A stretch of DNA of 64,000 nt from JADLBR01 sp020847615 (GCA_026646655.1 JAPKHT010000009.1:11771-75770); one strand, 5' to 3'. Positions 26,859 to 36,158 are shown, counted from the first letter of the stretch. Notes: a model not told the origin generated them from the sequence alone. Program-made: numbers and translations.

Positions 26859-27383
26859 ATGCGCCACTACAACTACCAGCAGCAACTGTTCGACGCCTGG
26901 GAGACCGCCGTCAAGGCCTACCGCTCCGGCAAACGCCAGTCCTCCGCATTTTTCTCCGGTGCGCAGCAGAAGTTCATCGCCTCCATCGGCGCCACCCCTC
27001 AGGAGTTCTACGACTACGCCGAGGATTTCGTGGATGGCGGCGAGCCCGACTTCACCACCGTCGCGCAGGTCATGGACATCCGCCGCTACTACTTCCTCAA
27101 GGTCCAGGGCGGCAGGCGCAGCGCGCTCACGCTCGATCCCGCGACGCTGCCCGCCAAGACCGCGGCCATCGCCGGCATCCCGTGGCTGCCCCGCATCATC
27201 CCGAAGGCCAAGGCAAAACTCCGCGGTGAACTGAGCCCCGACATCATGTACGGCTGCGGCGGCGACCGCGGGTTCTTGCGCCAGCACGACATCCACCCCG
27301 CCGAGTTCCTCCGCGTCGTCATGGATCACGAGAACGACGACGACGCCATCGTCGCCTGGGTCAAGGCCCGCGCCCAGCGGTAG
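26859..27383 (+). CDS. DUF5069 family protein
   Basis: 174 residues from ATG 26859 (MRHYNYQQQLFDAW), preceded by AGAGGGG; the longer frame upstream overlaps the ATP-grasp gene and is Arg/Pro-rich, so it is rejected. The C-terminal half IAGIPWLPRIIPKAKAKLRGEL, MYGCGGDRGFL, FLRVVMDHENDDDAIVAWVKAR matches the pattern of DUF5069 proteins, small cytoplasmic proteins of unknown function found across Verrucomicrobiota and other phyla. No signal peptide or membrane segment. Confidence 0.8.
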   Translation: MRHYNYQQQLFDAWETAVKAYRSGKRQSSAFFSGAQQKFIASIGATPQEFYDYAEDFVDGGEPDFTTVAQVMDIRRYYFLKVQGGRRSALTLDPATLPAKTAAIAGIPWLPRIIPKAKAKLRGELSPDIMYGCGGDRGFLRQHDIHPAEFLRVVMDHENDDDAIVAWVKARAQR

Positions 27384-27561
27384 ATCAAGACGTCGCCCAT
27401 CTGGCCCCCGGTGGGATCGTCCGGAGGGGCCTTGGTTCCCATGTCTGGCGCACGTGGCCACTGATTCTCGAGCCAGTCCCGCCGATCCCGCAAGCGGCTG
27501 GTGACGGGCGCGTTGCGCGGCGACCCATGGCCCGTCGGCCTCACCACCCCTCGCGGATGGG

Positions 27562-27586
27562 ACCTTAACATTTTCTCAAACCCTTT
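27562..27586 (+). promoter_or_regulatory. Candidate KdpE/PhoB-type box upstream of kdp
   Basis: In the 269-base gap before the kdp genes the A/T-rich stretch TTAACATTTTC-TCAAACCCTTT reads as two 11-base half-sites, the spacing bound by OmpR/PhoB-family regulators such as KdpE. A close relative of its first half (ACCTTAACATATTC) occurs at 62927-62940. Nothing else of note was seen in the gap; no ydaO-type riboswitch was recognised. Confidence 0.3.
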
Positions 27587-27652
27587 GCGGCCCGTCTCAA
27601 TTGGCGCTGCACCCCGCGATGGCGAAGAGTTGGGCGTGGAGGAAATGGATAC

Positions 27653-27736
27653 ATGAATGACGTGATCTACATCCTGATCGTGGCGGGCTTCTTCGTCGCG
27701 GGCGCCCTTTACACGCATCTCTGCGGGCGGTTCTGA
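27653..27736 (+). CDS. 27-residue membrane peptide preceding kdpF
   Basis: MNDVIYILIVAGFFVAGALY followed by THLCGRF: one transmembrane helix and a short polar tail, with GGAGG ten bases before the ATG. Ten bases separate its stop from kdpF. Short helices of this kind are often found just before kdpF and are usually not annotated. It may be a second accessory helix of the Kdp complex; this is inference from position. Confidence 0.6.
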   Translation: MNDVIYILIVAGFFVAGALYTHLCGRF

Positions 27737-27746
27737 GGAGAAAATT

Positions 27747-27830
27747 ATGGGAGACATCGTTGTCGGCATCATGGCCCTGCTGCTCTTCGTCTACCTGCTG
27801 GTGGCGATGCTGCGGCCGGAGAAATTCTGA
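27747..27830 (+). CDS. kdpF: KdpF, small stabilising subunit of the Kdp K+ ATPase
   Basis: 27 residues: MGDIVVGIMALLLFVYLLVA then MLRPEKF. The LLRPE(R/K)F ending after a single transmembrane helix is the KdpF signature. KdpF sits at the KdpA-KdpB interface and stabilises the complex. The stop lies nine bases before kdpA; GAGGAGAAAATT precedes the ATG. Confidence 0.85.
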   Translation: MGDIVVGIMALLLFVYLLVAMLRPEKF

Positions 27831-27839
27831 GGACCCCAC

Positions 27840-29639
27840 ATGCGCTCGACTGACTGGCTGCAACTCGCCCTCTATATCGGGGCGCTCGCGCTGATCACCA
27901 AGCCGCTCGGCATCTACCTGACGCACGTCCTAGACGCCCGCGGGACGACCTGGCTCGACCCCGTGATGAAGCCGCTCGAGCGGCTCACGTACCGGCTGAT
28001 GGGCGTCGTCCCGGAGAAGGAGCAGGATTGGAAGGGATACACGTTCGCCATGCTCCTGTTCAGCCTTGCGGGCTGCCTCTTCACCTACGCGATCCTGCGG
28101 CTGCAGCACCTGCTGCCGCTGAACCCCCAGGGCCTCGGTCCCCTGAGTCCGCACCTCGCGTTCAACACCGCGGTGAGCTTCACCACGAACACCAACTGGC
28201 AGAGCTACGGCGGCGAGTCCACGATGTCCTATTTCTCCCAGATGGTCGCCCTCACCCTCCACAACTTCGCCTCGGCGGCCACGGGCATCGCCATCGCCGC
28301 GGCGCTGGTGCGCGGCATCGCGCGCCAGTCGGCCACGACGCTCGGCAACTTCTGGGTCGATCTCGTGCGCACGACCTACTATCTCCTCCTGCCGATCTGC
28401 GTGGTCTTCGCCATCGCGCTCGTCTCGCAGGGGATGATCCAGAACTTCAGCCCCTACACCAAGGCCCGGCTCGTCGAGCCGTACAAGGTCCCCGTCGAAA
28501 AGAAGAACGACAAGGGCGAGACCGCGCTCGGCGCCGACGGCAAGCCGGTCATGGAGGAACAGACCATCGACGAGCAGGTCATCGCCCAGGGCCCGATGGC
28601 CTCGCAGATCGCGGTGAAGATGCTCGGCACCAACGGCGGCGGCTTCGCCAACGCCAACGCCGCGCAGCCCTTCGAGAACCCGACGCCCCTGTCCAACTTT
28701 CTCCAGATGCTGTCGATCTTCGCCATCGGCAGCGCCCTCACCTACTACCTCGGGCGCATGACGGGCAACCAGGGGCACGGCTGGTCGGTCTGGGCCGCCA
28801 TGATGGCGATCTTCCTCGCCGGTGCACTGGTCTGCTGGTGGGCCGAGGCCTCGGGCAACCCGATCCACCACGGGCTCGGCGTCGCCGCGGCCGACGGCAA
28901 CATGGAGGGCAAGGAGATCCGATTCGGGATCTTCAACTCCGCGCTCTTCGCGACGATCACCACCGCGGCATCCTGCGGCGCGGTCAATTCCATGCACGAC
29001 TCCTTCACCGCGCTCGGCGGACTGGTGCCCCTCTTCAACATCGAGCTGGGAGAGATCGTGATCGGCGGCGTCGGCGCGGGCCTGTACGGGATGCTCGTGT
29101 TCGTCGTCCTGGCGGTGTTCATCGCCGGGCTGATGGTGGGCCGCACGCCGGAATACCTCGGCAAGAAGATCCAATCCTACGAGGTCAAGATGGCGATGCT
29201 GTCGCTGCTGGTACTCAGCCTGTCGATCCTGGGGTTTTCCGCCTGGGCGTCCGCGAGCGAGTGGGGACTCGCGGGCCTCAACAACGTCGGGCCCCACGGG
29301 CTCGGCGAGATCCTGTATGCCTTCAGCTCCGCGACGGGCAACAACGGGAGCGCCTTCGCCGGCCTCACCGCCAATACGCCATGGTACAACACCACGCTCG
29401 GGCTCGCGATGCTCATCGGGCGCTTCCTGATGATCATCCCGATCATGGCCATCGCCGGCTCGCTCGTGGTCAAGAAGGCGTCGCCACCGGGCGCGGGCAC
29501 CTTCCCCGTGTCGGGGGTGACTTTCACGGCGCTCCTCGTGGGCACCGTCCTGCTGATTGGCGCCCTGAACTTTTTCCCGGTGCTGGCGCTGGGACCGATC
29601 ATCGAACACTTCCTGAACGCCCAGGGGACACTCTATTGA
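27840..29639 (+). CDS. kdpA: KdpA, K+-binding and translocating subunit
   Basis: 599 residues, in the usual 550-600 range. Selectivity-filter-like loops of the four MPM repeats are visible: FTTNTNWQSYGGE, LGTNGGGFANANAAQPFENP, TAASCGAVNSMHDS and ATGNNGSAFAG. About ten membrane helices. Together with KdpB, C and F it forms the high-affinity ATP-driven K+ importer used at low external K+. Start ATG 27840 follows TGAGGA. Confidence 0.97.
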   Translation: MRSTDWLQLALYIGALALITKPLGIYLTHVLDARGTTWLDPVMKPLERLTYRLMGVVPEKEQDWKGYTFAMLLFSLAGCLFTYAILRLQHLLPLNPQGLGPLSPHLAFNTAVSFTTNTNWQSYGGESTMSYFSQMVALTLHNFASAATGIAIAAALVRGIARQSATTLGNFWVDLVRTTYYLLLPICVVFAIALVSQGMIQNFSPYTKARLVEPYKVPVEKKNDKGETALGADGKPVMEEQTIDEQVIAQGPMASQIAVKMLGTNGGGFANANAAQPFENPTPLSNFLQMLSIFAIGSALTYYLGRMTGNQGHGWSVWAAMMAIFLAGALVCWWAEASGNPIHHGLGVAAADGNMEGKEIRFGIFNSALFATITTAASCGAVNSMHDSFTALGGLVPLFNIELGEIVIGGVGAGLYGMLVFVVLAVFIAGLMVGRTPEYLGKKIQSYEVKMAMLSLLVLSLSILGFSAWASASEWGLAGLNNVGPHGLGEILYAFSSATGNNGSAFAGLTANTPWYNTTLGLAMLIGRFLMIIPIMAIAGSLVVKKASPPGAGTFPVSGVTFTALLVGTVLLIGALNFFPVLALGPIIEHFLNAQGTLY

Positions 29640-29661
29640 CCCGCAAGAGGAGACCCAACCC

Positions 29662-31701
29662 ATGACGCGCAAAGCCCCATCCCTGTTTGACGGGAAGATC
29701 GTCGGCCCCGCGATCGCCGACTCGTTCCGGAAGCTCCATCCGGCGCACATGATCCGGAACCCGGTCATGTTCGTGACCATGGTCGGCGCGATCCTGACCA
29801 CCGTGGCCATATTCACCGCGGGGGCCGAGCGCGGCTTCATCGCGCAGCTCGCGCTCTGGCTGTGGTTCACGGTCCTGTTCGCGAATTTCGCCGAGGCCGT
29901 GGCCGAGGGCCGCGGCAAGGCCCAGGCCGCCGCGCTGCGCAAGGCGCGCTCCGACACCACCGCGCGGCGCCTGCTGGCCGGCCGCGAGGAGCGCGTCCCC
30001 GCAACGCACTTGCGGAAGGGCGACCTCGTGGTCTGCGAGGCAGGAGACGTGATCCCCGCCGACGGGGATGTCGTCGAGGGCATCGCGAGCGTCGACGAGG
30101 CCGCCATCACGGGCGAAAGCGCCCCGGTCATCCGAGAGAGCGGTGGCGACCGCAGCGCCGTCACCGGCGGCACGCGCGTCCTGAGCGACCGCATCGTGGT
30201 CCGCGTCACGATGGAGGAGGGCCACGGGTTCCTGGATCGCATGATCGCGCTGGTGGAGGGGGCGCGGCGCCAGAAGACCCCCAACGAGATCGCGCTGACC
30301 ATCCTGCTGGCCGCGCTCACGGTGATCTTCCTCCCCGTCTGCGTCACGCTCAAGCCGTTCGGCGTCTATTCCGGAACCGTCTTTTCGATCCCGGTGCTCA
30401 CCGCCCTGCTGGTCTGCCTGATCCCCACCACCATCGGCGGCCTGCTCAGCGCCATCGGCATCGCGGGCATGGACCGCGTCATGCAGCGCAACGTCTTGGC
30501 CATGAGCGGGCGCGCCGTCGAGGCCGCCGGCGACGTGGACGTCCTGCTCCTGGACAAGACGGGCACCATCACCCTCGGCAATCGCATGGCCACCGAGTTC
30601 ATCCCCGCCGGCGGCGTCCCGGTCTCCGTCCTGGCGGACGCCGCCCAGCTCGCCTCGCTCGCCGACGAGACGCCCGAGGGCCGGAGCATCGCCGTCCTCG
30701 CAAAACAGAAATTCGGCCTCCGCGGGCGCGAGGTCGCCGAGCCACATGCCCAGTTCGTTCCGTTCACCGCGCAGACCCGGATGAGCGGCGTGGATTTCCC
30801 CGCGCTCAACGGCAAGCCCGCCCGGAAGATCCGCAAGGGGGCGGCGGATGCCGTGCGCGCGCACGTCGAGTCGCTCGGCGGATCGTTCCCGCAGGACATG
30901 GTGCGGGGCGTGGAGGACATCTCCCGCGCCGGGGGGACCCCGCTGGTCGTCGCGGACGGCCGCGACGTGCTGGGGGTCATGCACCTCAAGGACGTGGTCA
31001 AGGGCGGGATCAAGGAGCGCTTCTCGCACCTCCGGCGCATGGGCATCCGCACCGTGATGATCACCGGCGACAACCCGCTCACGGCCGCCGCGATCGCGGC
31101 CGAGGCCGGCGTGGATGATTTCATGGCCCAGGCCAAGCCCGAGGACAAGCTTGCCCGGATCCGCGAGGAGCAGGCGCGCGGCCACCTGGTCGCCATGACC
31201 GGCGACGGCACCAACGACGCCCCGGCGCTTGCCCAGGCCGATGTCGGCGTCGCCATGAATACCGGCACCCAGGCCGCGCGCGAGGCCGGCAACATGGTCG
31301 ACCTCGACAGCAACCCCACCAAGCTCATCGAGATCGTGGAGATCGGCAAGCAGTTGCTCATGACGCGCGGCGCGCTGACGACCTTCAGCATCGCGAACGA
31401 CGTCGCCAAGTACTTCGCGATCATCCCCGCGATGCTCATGGCCACGTTCCCGGCCATCGCGCCGCTGAACGTGATGCGCCTGCAGAGCCCCTCGAGCGCG
31501 ATTCTCAGCGCGGTGATCTTCAACGCGCTCATCATCATCGCGCTGATCCCGCTGGCGCTCCACGGCGTGCGCTACCGGCCCATCGGCGCGCTGGCGGTCC
31601 TCCGGCGCAACCTGCTCATCTTCGGCGCGGGCGGCATCATCATCCCCTTCATCGGCATCAAGGCCATCGACATCATCATCGCAACCATCCACCTGGTGTA
31701 A
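29662..31701 (+). CDS. kdpB: KdpB, P-type ATPase subunit
   Basis: 679 residues. TGES actuator motif (AAITGESAPV), phosphorylation site Asp298 in DKTGTITLGNR, and the hinge motif MTGDGTNDAPALAQADVGVAM. Hydrolyses ATP through an aspartyl-phosphate and drives K+ transfer in KdpA. Ribosome binding site AGAGGAGA. 22 bases after kdpA. Confidence 0.98.
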   Translation: MTRKAPSLFDGKIVGPAIADSFRKLHPAHMIRNPVMFVTMVGAILTTVAIFTAGAERGFIAQLALWLWFTVLFANFAEAVAEGRGKAQAAALRKARSDTTARRLLAGREERVPATHLRKGDLVVCEAGDVIPADGDVVEGIASVDEAAITGESAPVIRESGGDRSAVTGGTRVLSDRIVVRVTMEEGHGFLDRMIALVEGARRQKTPNEIALTILLAALTVIFLPVCVTLKPFGVYSGTVFSIPVLTALLVCLIPTTIGGLLSAIGIAGMDRVMQRNVLAMSGRAVEAAGDVDVLLLDKTGTITLGNRMATEFIPAGGVPVSVLADAAQLASLADETPEGRSIAVLAKQKFGLRGREVAEPHAQFVPFTAQTRMSGVDFPALNGKPARKIRKGAADAVRAHVESLGGSFPQDMVRGVEDISRAGGTPLVVADGRDVLGVMHLKDVVKGGIKERFSHLRRMGIRTVMITGDNPLTAAAIAAEAGVDDFMAQAKPEDKLARIREEQARGHLVAMTGDGTNDAPALAQADVGVAMNTGTQAAREAGNMVDLDSNPTKLIEIVEIGKQLLMTRGALTTFSIANDVAKYFAIIPAMLMATFPAIAPLNVMRLQSPSSAILSAVIFNALIIIALIPLALHGVRYRPIGALAVLRRNLLIFGAGGIIIPFIGIKAIDIIIATIHLV

Positions 31702-31705
31702 CCCC

Positions 31706-32305
31706 ATGAGAGATCTCTTCACCGAAATCCGCGGCGCGGCGCTCGCCACGCTGATCCTCGCGGCCGTCTGCTGCGGCGCGTACCCCCTGCTGGTGTTCGG
31801 CGTCGCGCAGATCGCCTTTCCGGCCGAGGCCAACGGCAGCCTGATCGTGGCGCCCGACGGATCGGTCCTCGGATCAGCCCTGATGGCCCAGGGATTCACG
31901 GGCGACGGCTACTTCCACCCCCGCCCGTCGGCCGCGGGGGCGAACGGCTACGACGCCGCAAGCTCCGGCGGCAGCAACCTCGGCCCGACCTCGAAGAAGC
32001 TGGCCGATGCGATCGCCGCACGGGTCGTGGCCTACCGCGCCGAGAACGGTTTGGTCCCGGACGCGGCCGTCCCCGCCGACGCGGTGACGGCCTCGGGCAG
32101 CGGCCTGGACCCGCACATCAGCCCGCGAAACGCCGCCCTCCAGGTCCCGCGCGTCGCTGCCGCGCGCGGCATCGCCGAGGACCGCGTCCGCGCCCTGGTC
32201 GACAAACACACCGAACCGCCGAGCCTCGGGGTGCTCGGGGACGCTGGCGTCAACGTGCTGACGCTGAACCTCGCGCTGGATGCGGAGGCACGCGGGAACC
32301 CGTGA
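31706..32305 (+). CDS. kdpC: KdpC, accessory subunit
   Basis: 199 residues. One N-terminal membrane helix (LATLILAAVCCGAYPLLVFGV) and the conserved block ALMAQGFTGDGYFHPRPSAAG...YDAASSGGSNLGPTS, then DPHISP and ALVDKHTEPPSLGVLG. KdpC contacts the KdpB nucleotide domain and raises ATP affinity. Four bases after the kdpB stop; its own stop shares bases with the start of the next small ORF (TGATG). Confidence 0.97.
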   Translation: MRDLFTEIRGAALATLILAAVCCGAYPLLVFGVAQIAFPAEANGSLIVAPDGSVLGSALMAQGFTGDGYFHPRPSAAGANGYDAASSGGSNLGPTSKKLADAIAARVVAYRAENGLVPDAAVPADAVTASGSGLDPHISPRNAALQVPRVAAARGIAEDRVRALVDKHTEPPSLGVLGDAGVNVLTLNLALDAEARGNP

Positions 32306-32460
32306 TGGGCGACTCTCTTCATATCCTCGACCTGCTCCTGGCCAGCCTGCTGGCCGGCGGCAACCTGCTGGCGCTGCCGATCTGGTGGTGGCTGCTCGGA
32401 TCCCCGGTCTTCCGCCTGTGGAAACGGTATCACATGCGGGGAAAAAACGTGGTACGGTGA
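32305..32460 (+). CDS. 51-residue membrane protein between kdpC and kdpD
   Basis: ATG 32305 overlaps the kdpC stop (TGATG) and the stop lies four bases before kdpD. The peptide begins MGDSLHILDLLLASLLAGGN, continues through a hydrophobic LLALPIWWWLLG stretch and ends with the basic tail WKRYHMRGKNVVR, so it has one or two membrane helices with a positive cytoplasmic end. Too short for usual gene callers. Its coupling between transporter and sensor suggests a partner of KdpC or KdpD; no homologue was recognised. Confidence 0.6.
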   Translation: MGDSLHILDLLLASLLAGGNLLALPIWWWLLGSPVFRLWKRYHMRGKNVVR

Positions 32461-32464
32461 CGCT

Positions 32465-35143
32465 ATGGACGCGGTGGATCGTCCGGACCCGGACGCGCTC
32501 TTGGCCGCGCTGAAAGCCGAGGAGGCCCGTCGCTCGCGCGGCAAACTCAAGGTGTTTCTCGGCATGTGCCCGGGCGTGGGCAAGACCTACGCCATGCTCG
32601 AGGCCGCCCGCAAGGCCGCCGCCGACGGGAGGCGCGTCACCGTCGGGATCGCCGAGACCCACGGGCGGGCGGAGACGGCCCGGCTGCTGGAGGGACTCGA
32701 TGTCCTGCCGCGCCGAAAGGTCGAATACCGGGGCACGACGCTCGAGGAGTTCGACCTGGATGCGGCCCTGGCGCGGCGGCCGGAGTTGCTCGTGCTCGAC
32801 GAGCTCGCGCACTCGAACGCCCCGGGCTCCCGTCACCCCAAGCGCTTCCACGACGCGCTCGAGTTGCTGGCCGCCGGCATCGATATCCTGACCACCCTCA
32901 ACGTCCAGCACCTCGAGAGCCGCGCCGAGATCGTGCAGCAAATCACCCGCGCCCCCGTGCGCGAGACGGTGCCCGACTCGATCCTCGACGAGGCCGACGA
33001 TGTCGAACTCGTGGACATCACGCCCACCGAACTCCGGAGGCGGCTCGCCGAGGGCAAGGTCTATCTCGGGGAGCGCGCCGCGACGGCCGCGTCCCACTTC
33101 TTCCGGGATGAGAACCTCACCGCGCTGCGCGAGATGGCACTGCGCGCAACGGCCGAGCGGGTGGACGCGCAACTTCGCCAGACCATGCGCACGCGCAACA
33201 TCGCCGGGCCGTGGAAGAGCGGCGAGCGGCTCATGGTCGCCATCGGCCCCAGCCCTTATTCCGAAAGCCTCGTCCGCTGGACCCGGCGCGCGGCCGCGGC
33301 GCGCGACTGCCCCTGGGTCGCCGTCCATGTCGAGACCGACCGGCCTTTGAATGACGCCGCGCGCGCGCGGATCTCCGCGCAACTCACCCTGGCCCGGCAG
33401 CTTGGCGCGGAGGTGGTGACGACGACGGGGGACTCCATCCCCGCGGCGCTGCTGCGCGAGGCGCGGGCGCGGAACGTCACCCAGATCATCGTGGGCAAGC
33501 CCACGGCGCGCACGCTGTGGAGGATGCGCACCGGACGATCATTGCTCGATGCCCTGCTGCGGGACAGCGGCGACATCGACATCTGCGCCGTGCGACCGAT
33601 CGCGCCGTCCTCCGGCGGGGGCGGACGGGCGCAGCCGGACGTGCCGAGGGCATGGGAGCAAGGCCGTTCGCGCCAGTGGATCGAGGCCCTCCTGATGCTC
33701 GCGGCGACGACTGCCGCCGGTGTGGCCGTGGAGCGGTGGGCGGGTTATCGGGCCGTCTCGTTGATCTATCTGCTCGTCGTGGTGGGTGCCGCGTTCCGCC
33801 TTGCCCGCTGGCCGGTCCTCGTGATGGCCGTGGCGAGCGCGCTCCTGTGGAACCTTCTGTTCATCCCGACGCGGTTCACGCTCACGATCGCCCAGCCGGA
33901 CGACGCCATGATGTGCGGCATGCTCGCGATCATCGCCCTCGCCCTCGGCCACCTCACCTCGCGGCTGCGGCGCCGCGAGGCCGCCGAGCGCCAGCGGGAG
34001 CGCCGCACGGCCGCCCTGTTCGAGATGACGAACAAGGCGGCGCTCGCGCCCGACATTGCTGAGGGCCTGCGGGCGGCCCTGCGCCAGATCGAGGACCTGT
34101 TCCGCGTCCAGACCGCCCTACTGCTCCGCGCGGGGGACCACCGGCTCGCGGAGACCCCTCATGCGGCCAGTTCCTTCCGGCCCGACGAGCGAGAGCACAG
34201 CGTCGCCGCTTGGGCATTCGAGAAGAACCTCGCCGCGGGACGCTTCACCGACACGTTGCCAGACTCACCCGCGCTGTGGTTGCCGCTGCGCGCGCGCACG
34301 GCGGTCATGGGCGCCATGGGCGTGCTGGCCGCGCCCGGGAGCACCCTGACCCTCGACGAGCGCGATTGGTTGGAGAATTTTGCCCTCCAGATAGGCTCGG
34401 TCCTCGAAAAGGACCACTTCATCCAGGCGTTCCGGCGCGCGGAAGTGTCCGAGGCATCTGAGCGCCTGAGAAAGACCCTGCTGGATTCGGTGTCACACGA
34501 ACTCAAGACCCCGCTCTGGGCGCTGGAGTCCGCCGTGGATGGCATCGGGCGGCAGCCCGCGGAGGCCGAGCGCTTCCTGCCGGAACTGCGCACCGCCCTG
34601 CGGCGCCTGTGGCGCACGATCCACAATCTCCTCGACATGAGCCGACTCGAGAGCGGCAGCGTGCGCCCCGTCGCCGGCTGGTGCGACGTGACCGAACTCT
34701 GCGACAACGCGCTGGATCTCGCCGGCGATGCCCTCGCCGCGCACGCGCTCGAGGTCGAGATCCCCGGCGGCCTGCCCCTGGTCAAGGCCGATCAGGCCCT
34801 CCTCGAGCAGGCGCTGGCCAACCTCCTGCTCAACGCGTCCGCACACACGCCCCCGGGGACCCCCGTCACGCTGCGGGCCGCGGTCGCCGATGGCGCCCTG
34901 CACATCGACGTGCTGGACAGGGGCCCCGGCCTGCCCGGGGGCGACCCGGAGGCGCTTTTCGAGAAGTTCCGCCGCGGCGAGGGCGCGCGCGCCGGCGGCA
35001 CGGGATTGGGGCTCGCCATCGCCCGCGGTTTCCTGCGCGCCCAGGGCGGCGACGTGATCGCCGCCCAAAGGGACGGCGGGGGCGCGGCATTTGGCATCCG
35101 CCTGCCCACCCCGACGATGGCCGTCGAGGAGGGGACGTCATGA
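32465..35143 (+). CDS. kdpD: KdpD sensor histidine kinase
   Basis: 892 residues with the full KdpD layout: N-terminal KdpD domain with Walker A GMCPGVGKT at 33-41 and the ELAHSNAPGSRHPKR block, a UspA-like domain (about 230-380), four membrane helices (about 405-495), a GAF-like domain, then HisKA with phosphorylated His678 in SVSHELKTPL and the HATPase domain (NLLLNASAHTPPG, DRGPGLP, GTGLGLAIARG). Senses K+ limitation and phosphorylates KdpE. The stop overlaps the kdpE start (ATGA). Confidence 0.97.
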   Translation: MDAVDRPDPDALLAALKAEEARRSRGKLKVFLGMCPGVGKTYAMLEAARKAAADGRRVTVGIAETHGRAETARLLEGLDVLPRRKVEYRGTTLEEFDLDAALARRPELLVLDELAHSNAPGSRHPKRFHDALELLAAGIDILTTLNVQHLESRAEIVQQITRAPVRETVPDSILDEADDVELVDITPTELRRRLAEGKVYLGERAATAASHFFRDENLTALREMALRATAERVDAQLRQTMRTRNIAGPWKSGERLMVAIGPSPYSESLVRWTRRAAAARDCPWVAVHVETDRPLNDAARARISAQLTLARQLGAEVVTTTGDSIPAALLREARARNVTQIIVGKPTARTLWRMRTGRSLLDALLRDSGDIDICAVRPIAPSSGGGGRAQPDVPRAWEQGRSRQWIEALLMLAATTAAGVAVERWAGYRAVSLIYLLVVVGAAFRLARWPVLVMAVASALLWNLLFIPTRFTLTIAQPDDAMMCGMLAIIALALGHLTSRLRRREAAERQRERRTAALFEMTNKAALAPDIAEGLRAALRQIEDLFRVQTALLLRAGDHRLAETPHAASSFRPDEREHSVAAWAFEKNLAAGRFTDTLPDSPALWLPLRARTAVMGAMGVLAAPGSTLTLDERDWLENFALQIGSVLEKDHFIQAFRRAEVSEASERLRKTLLDSVSHELKTPLWALESAVDGIGRQPAEAERFLPELRTALRRLWRTIHNLLDMSRLESGSVRPVAGWCDVTELCDNALDLAGDALAAHALEVEIPGGLPLVKADQALLEQALANLLLNASAHTPPGTPVTLRAAVADGALHIDVLDRGPGLPGGDPEALFEKFRRGEGARAGGTGLGLAIARGFLRAQGGDVIAAQRDGGGAAFGIRLPTPTMAVEEGTS

Positions 35144-35832
35144 GCCCGGGCGAGCACGCGCACACGGTCCTCGTCATCGATGACGAGGTGCAGGTGAGGC
35201 GGCTGTTGCGCGCCGCGCTCGAGGGCAGCGGCTGGCGCGTCATCGAGGCCGATGCTGGCCAGCTCGGGATCAGCGAGGTCGCGCTGGCCCGGCCCGATGT
35301 CGTCATCCTCGACCTCGGCCTGCCGGACATCGACGGCATCGAGGTCCTTCGCCGCATCCGCGAGTGGAGCCGCATCCCGATCCTGATCGCCAGCATACGC
35401 GAGCAGACCGAAGAGAAGATCCTCGCCCTCAACGCGGGCGCCGACGACTACGTCACGAAACCGTTCAACAGCGCCGAACTGGTGGCGCGGCTGCAGGCGG
35501 TCCTGCGGCGCGGCGACCCGTCGGCCCAAACCCCGGAGTACGCGGGTGGCGGCCTGAGGGTCGATTTTGCGGCGCGGGCCGTGCGCGTCGCCGGGCGGGA
35601 GGTCAGGCTCACCCCGATCGAGTACGCGCTGCTGAGGATCCTCGCGCTCAGCGCGGGCAAAGTCGTCACCGCGGCGCACCTGCTGCGCGAGATCTGGGGC
35701 CCCGGCGGCCCCGAGCACGACAACTATCTCCGCGTCCACATGACCCATCTCCGCCGCAAGCTCTCAGACGCCGGGTTCGACCGGCGGCGGCTCCGCACCG
35801 AGCCCGGCGTCGGCTACCGCCTGTTGGAATGA
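35140..35832 (+). CDS. kdpE: KdpE response regulator
   Basis: 230 residues from ATG 35140, which overlaps the kdpD stop; the longer frame upstream lies inside kdpD. Receiver domain with acidic pair D14-D15, phosphoacceptor Asp58 (VVILDLGLPDIDG) and the conserved Lys in DDYVTKPF; C-terminal OmpR-type winged helix (LTPIEYALLRILA, HDNYLRVHMTHLRRKL, TEPGVGYRL). Activates the kdp promoter, possibly at 27562-27586. Confidence 0.96.
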   Translation: MSPGEHAHTVLVIDDEVQVRRLLRAALEGSGWRVIEADAGQLGISEVALARPDVVILDLGLPDIDGIEVLRRIREWSRIPILIASIREQTEEKILALNAGADDYVTKPFNSAELVARLQAVLRRGDPSAQTPEYAGGGLRVDFAARAVRVAGREVRLTPIEYALLRILALSAGKVVTAAHLLREIWGPGGPEHDNYLRVHMTHLRRKLSDAGFDRRRLRTEPGVGYRLLE

Positions 35833-35910
35833 CCGCGAATGGCGATCGCCCCAGGAGTCTGGCTCGAGATCACGCCGCATCATTCATGTGGGAACATCTG
35901 GTGGGTCGCG

Positions 35911-36010
35911 GAGTGCCTGAAGGCACCACTACGAACATTTTCGTGGTCTTGGGCTCGTAGTGCCGCCTTTAGCCTGCATATTTCACGCGCATGCGCGAAA
36001 TATGCAGGCT
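35911..36010. repeat. Repeat B4 truncated by palindrome C1
   Basis: B4: hairpin GTGCC-TGAA-GGCAC (35913-35926), ACTACGA (35928-35934) and TCGTAGT (35955-35961), then GCCGCCTTT where the second hairpin should close. At that point the 40-base palindrome C1 begins: arms AGCCTGCATATTTC (35971-35984) and GAAATATGCAGGCT (35997-36010) around a centre that is itself palindromic (GCGCATGCGC). Confidence 0.82.
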
Positions 36011-36014
36011 CAAA

Positions 36015-36150
36015 GGAAAACCGCGCTCTGAAATACGTGTCCCCGATCGGTTTTCGGCACTGGAAACGCGGCCAACAGTTTGTGATTTCGAAAAATGGTG
36101 TTTGGAAGCGCGCGTCTCCATCCCAACCTGTTGCTATCGCGCGGTTTTCC
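36015..36150. repeat. 136-base MITE-like element with 12-base terminal inverted repeats
   Basis: Perfect inverted ends GGAAAACCGCGC (36015-36026) and GCGCGGTTTTCC (36139-36150) enclose about 110 bases that are richer in A/T than the surroundings and carry no ORF. This is the build of a non-autonomous transposable element, although only one copy is in the window and no target-site duplication was identified. Confidence 0.5.
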
Positions 36151-36158
36151 CAGAACCC

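Noticed and set aside
27384..27652. A c-di-AMP (ydaO-type) riboswitch before kdp
   Set aside because: Looked for because kdp and ktr genes often carry one; none of the conserved blocks was recognised.
27930..31899. Long minus-strand frames opposite kdpA and kdpB (807 and 766 residues)
   Set aside because: They run antisense to unmistakable Kdp genes and are Arg/His/Asp-rich without domains.
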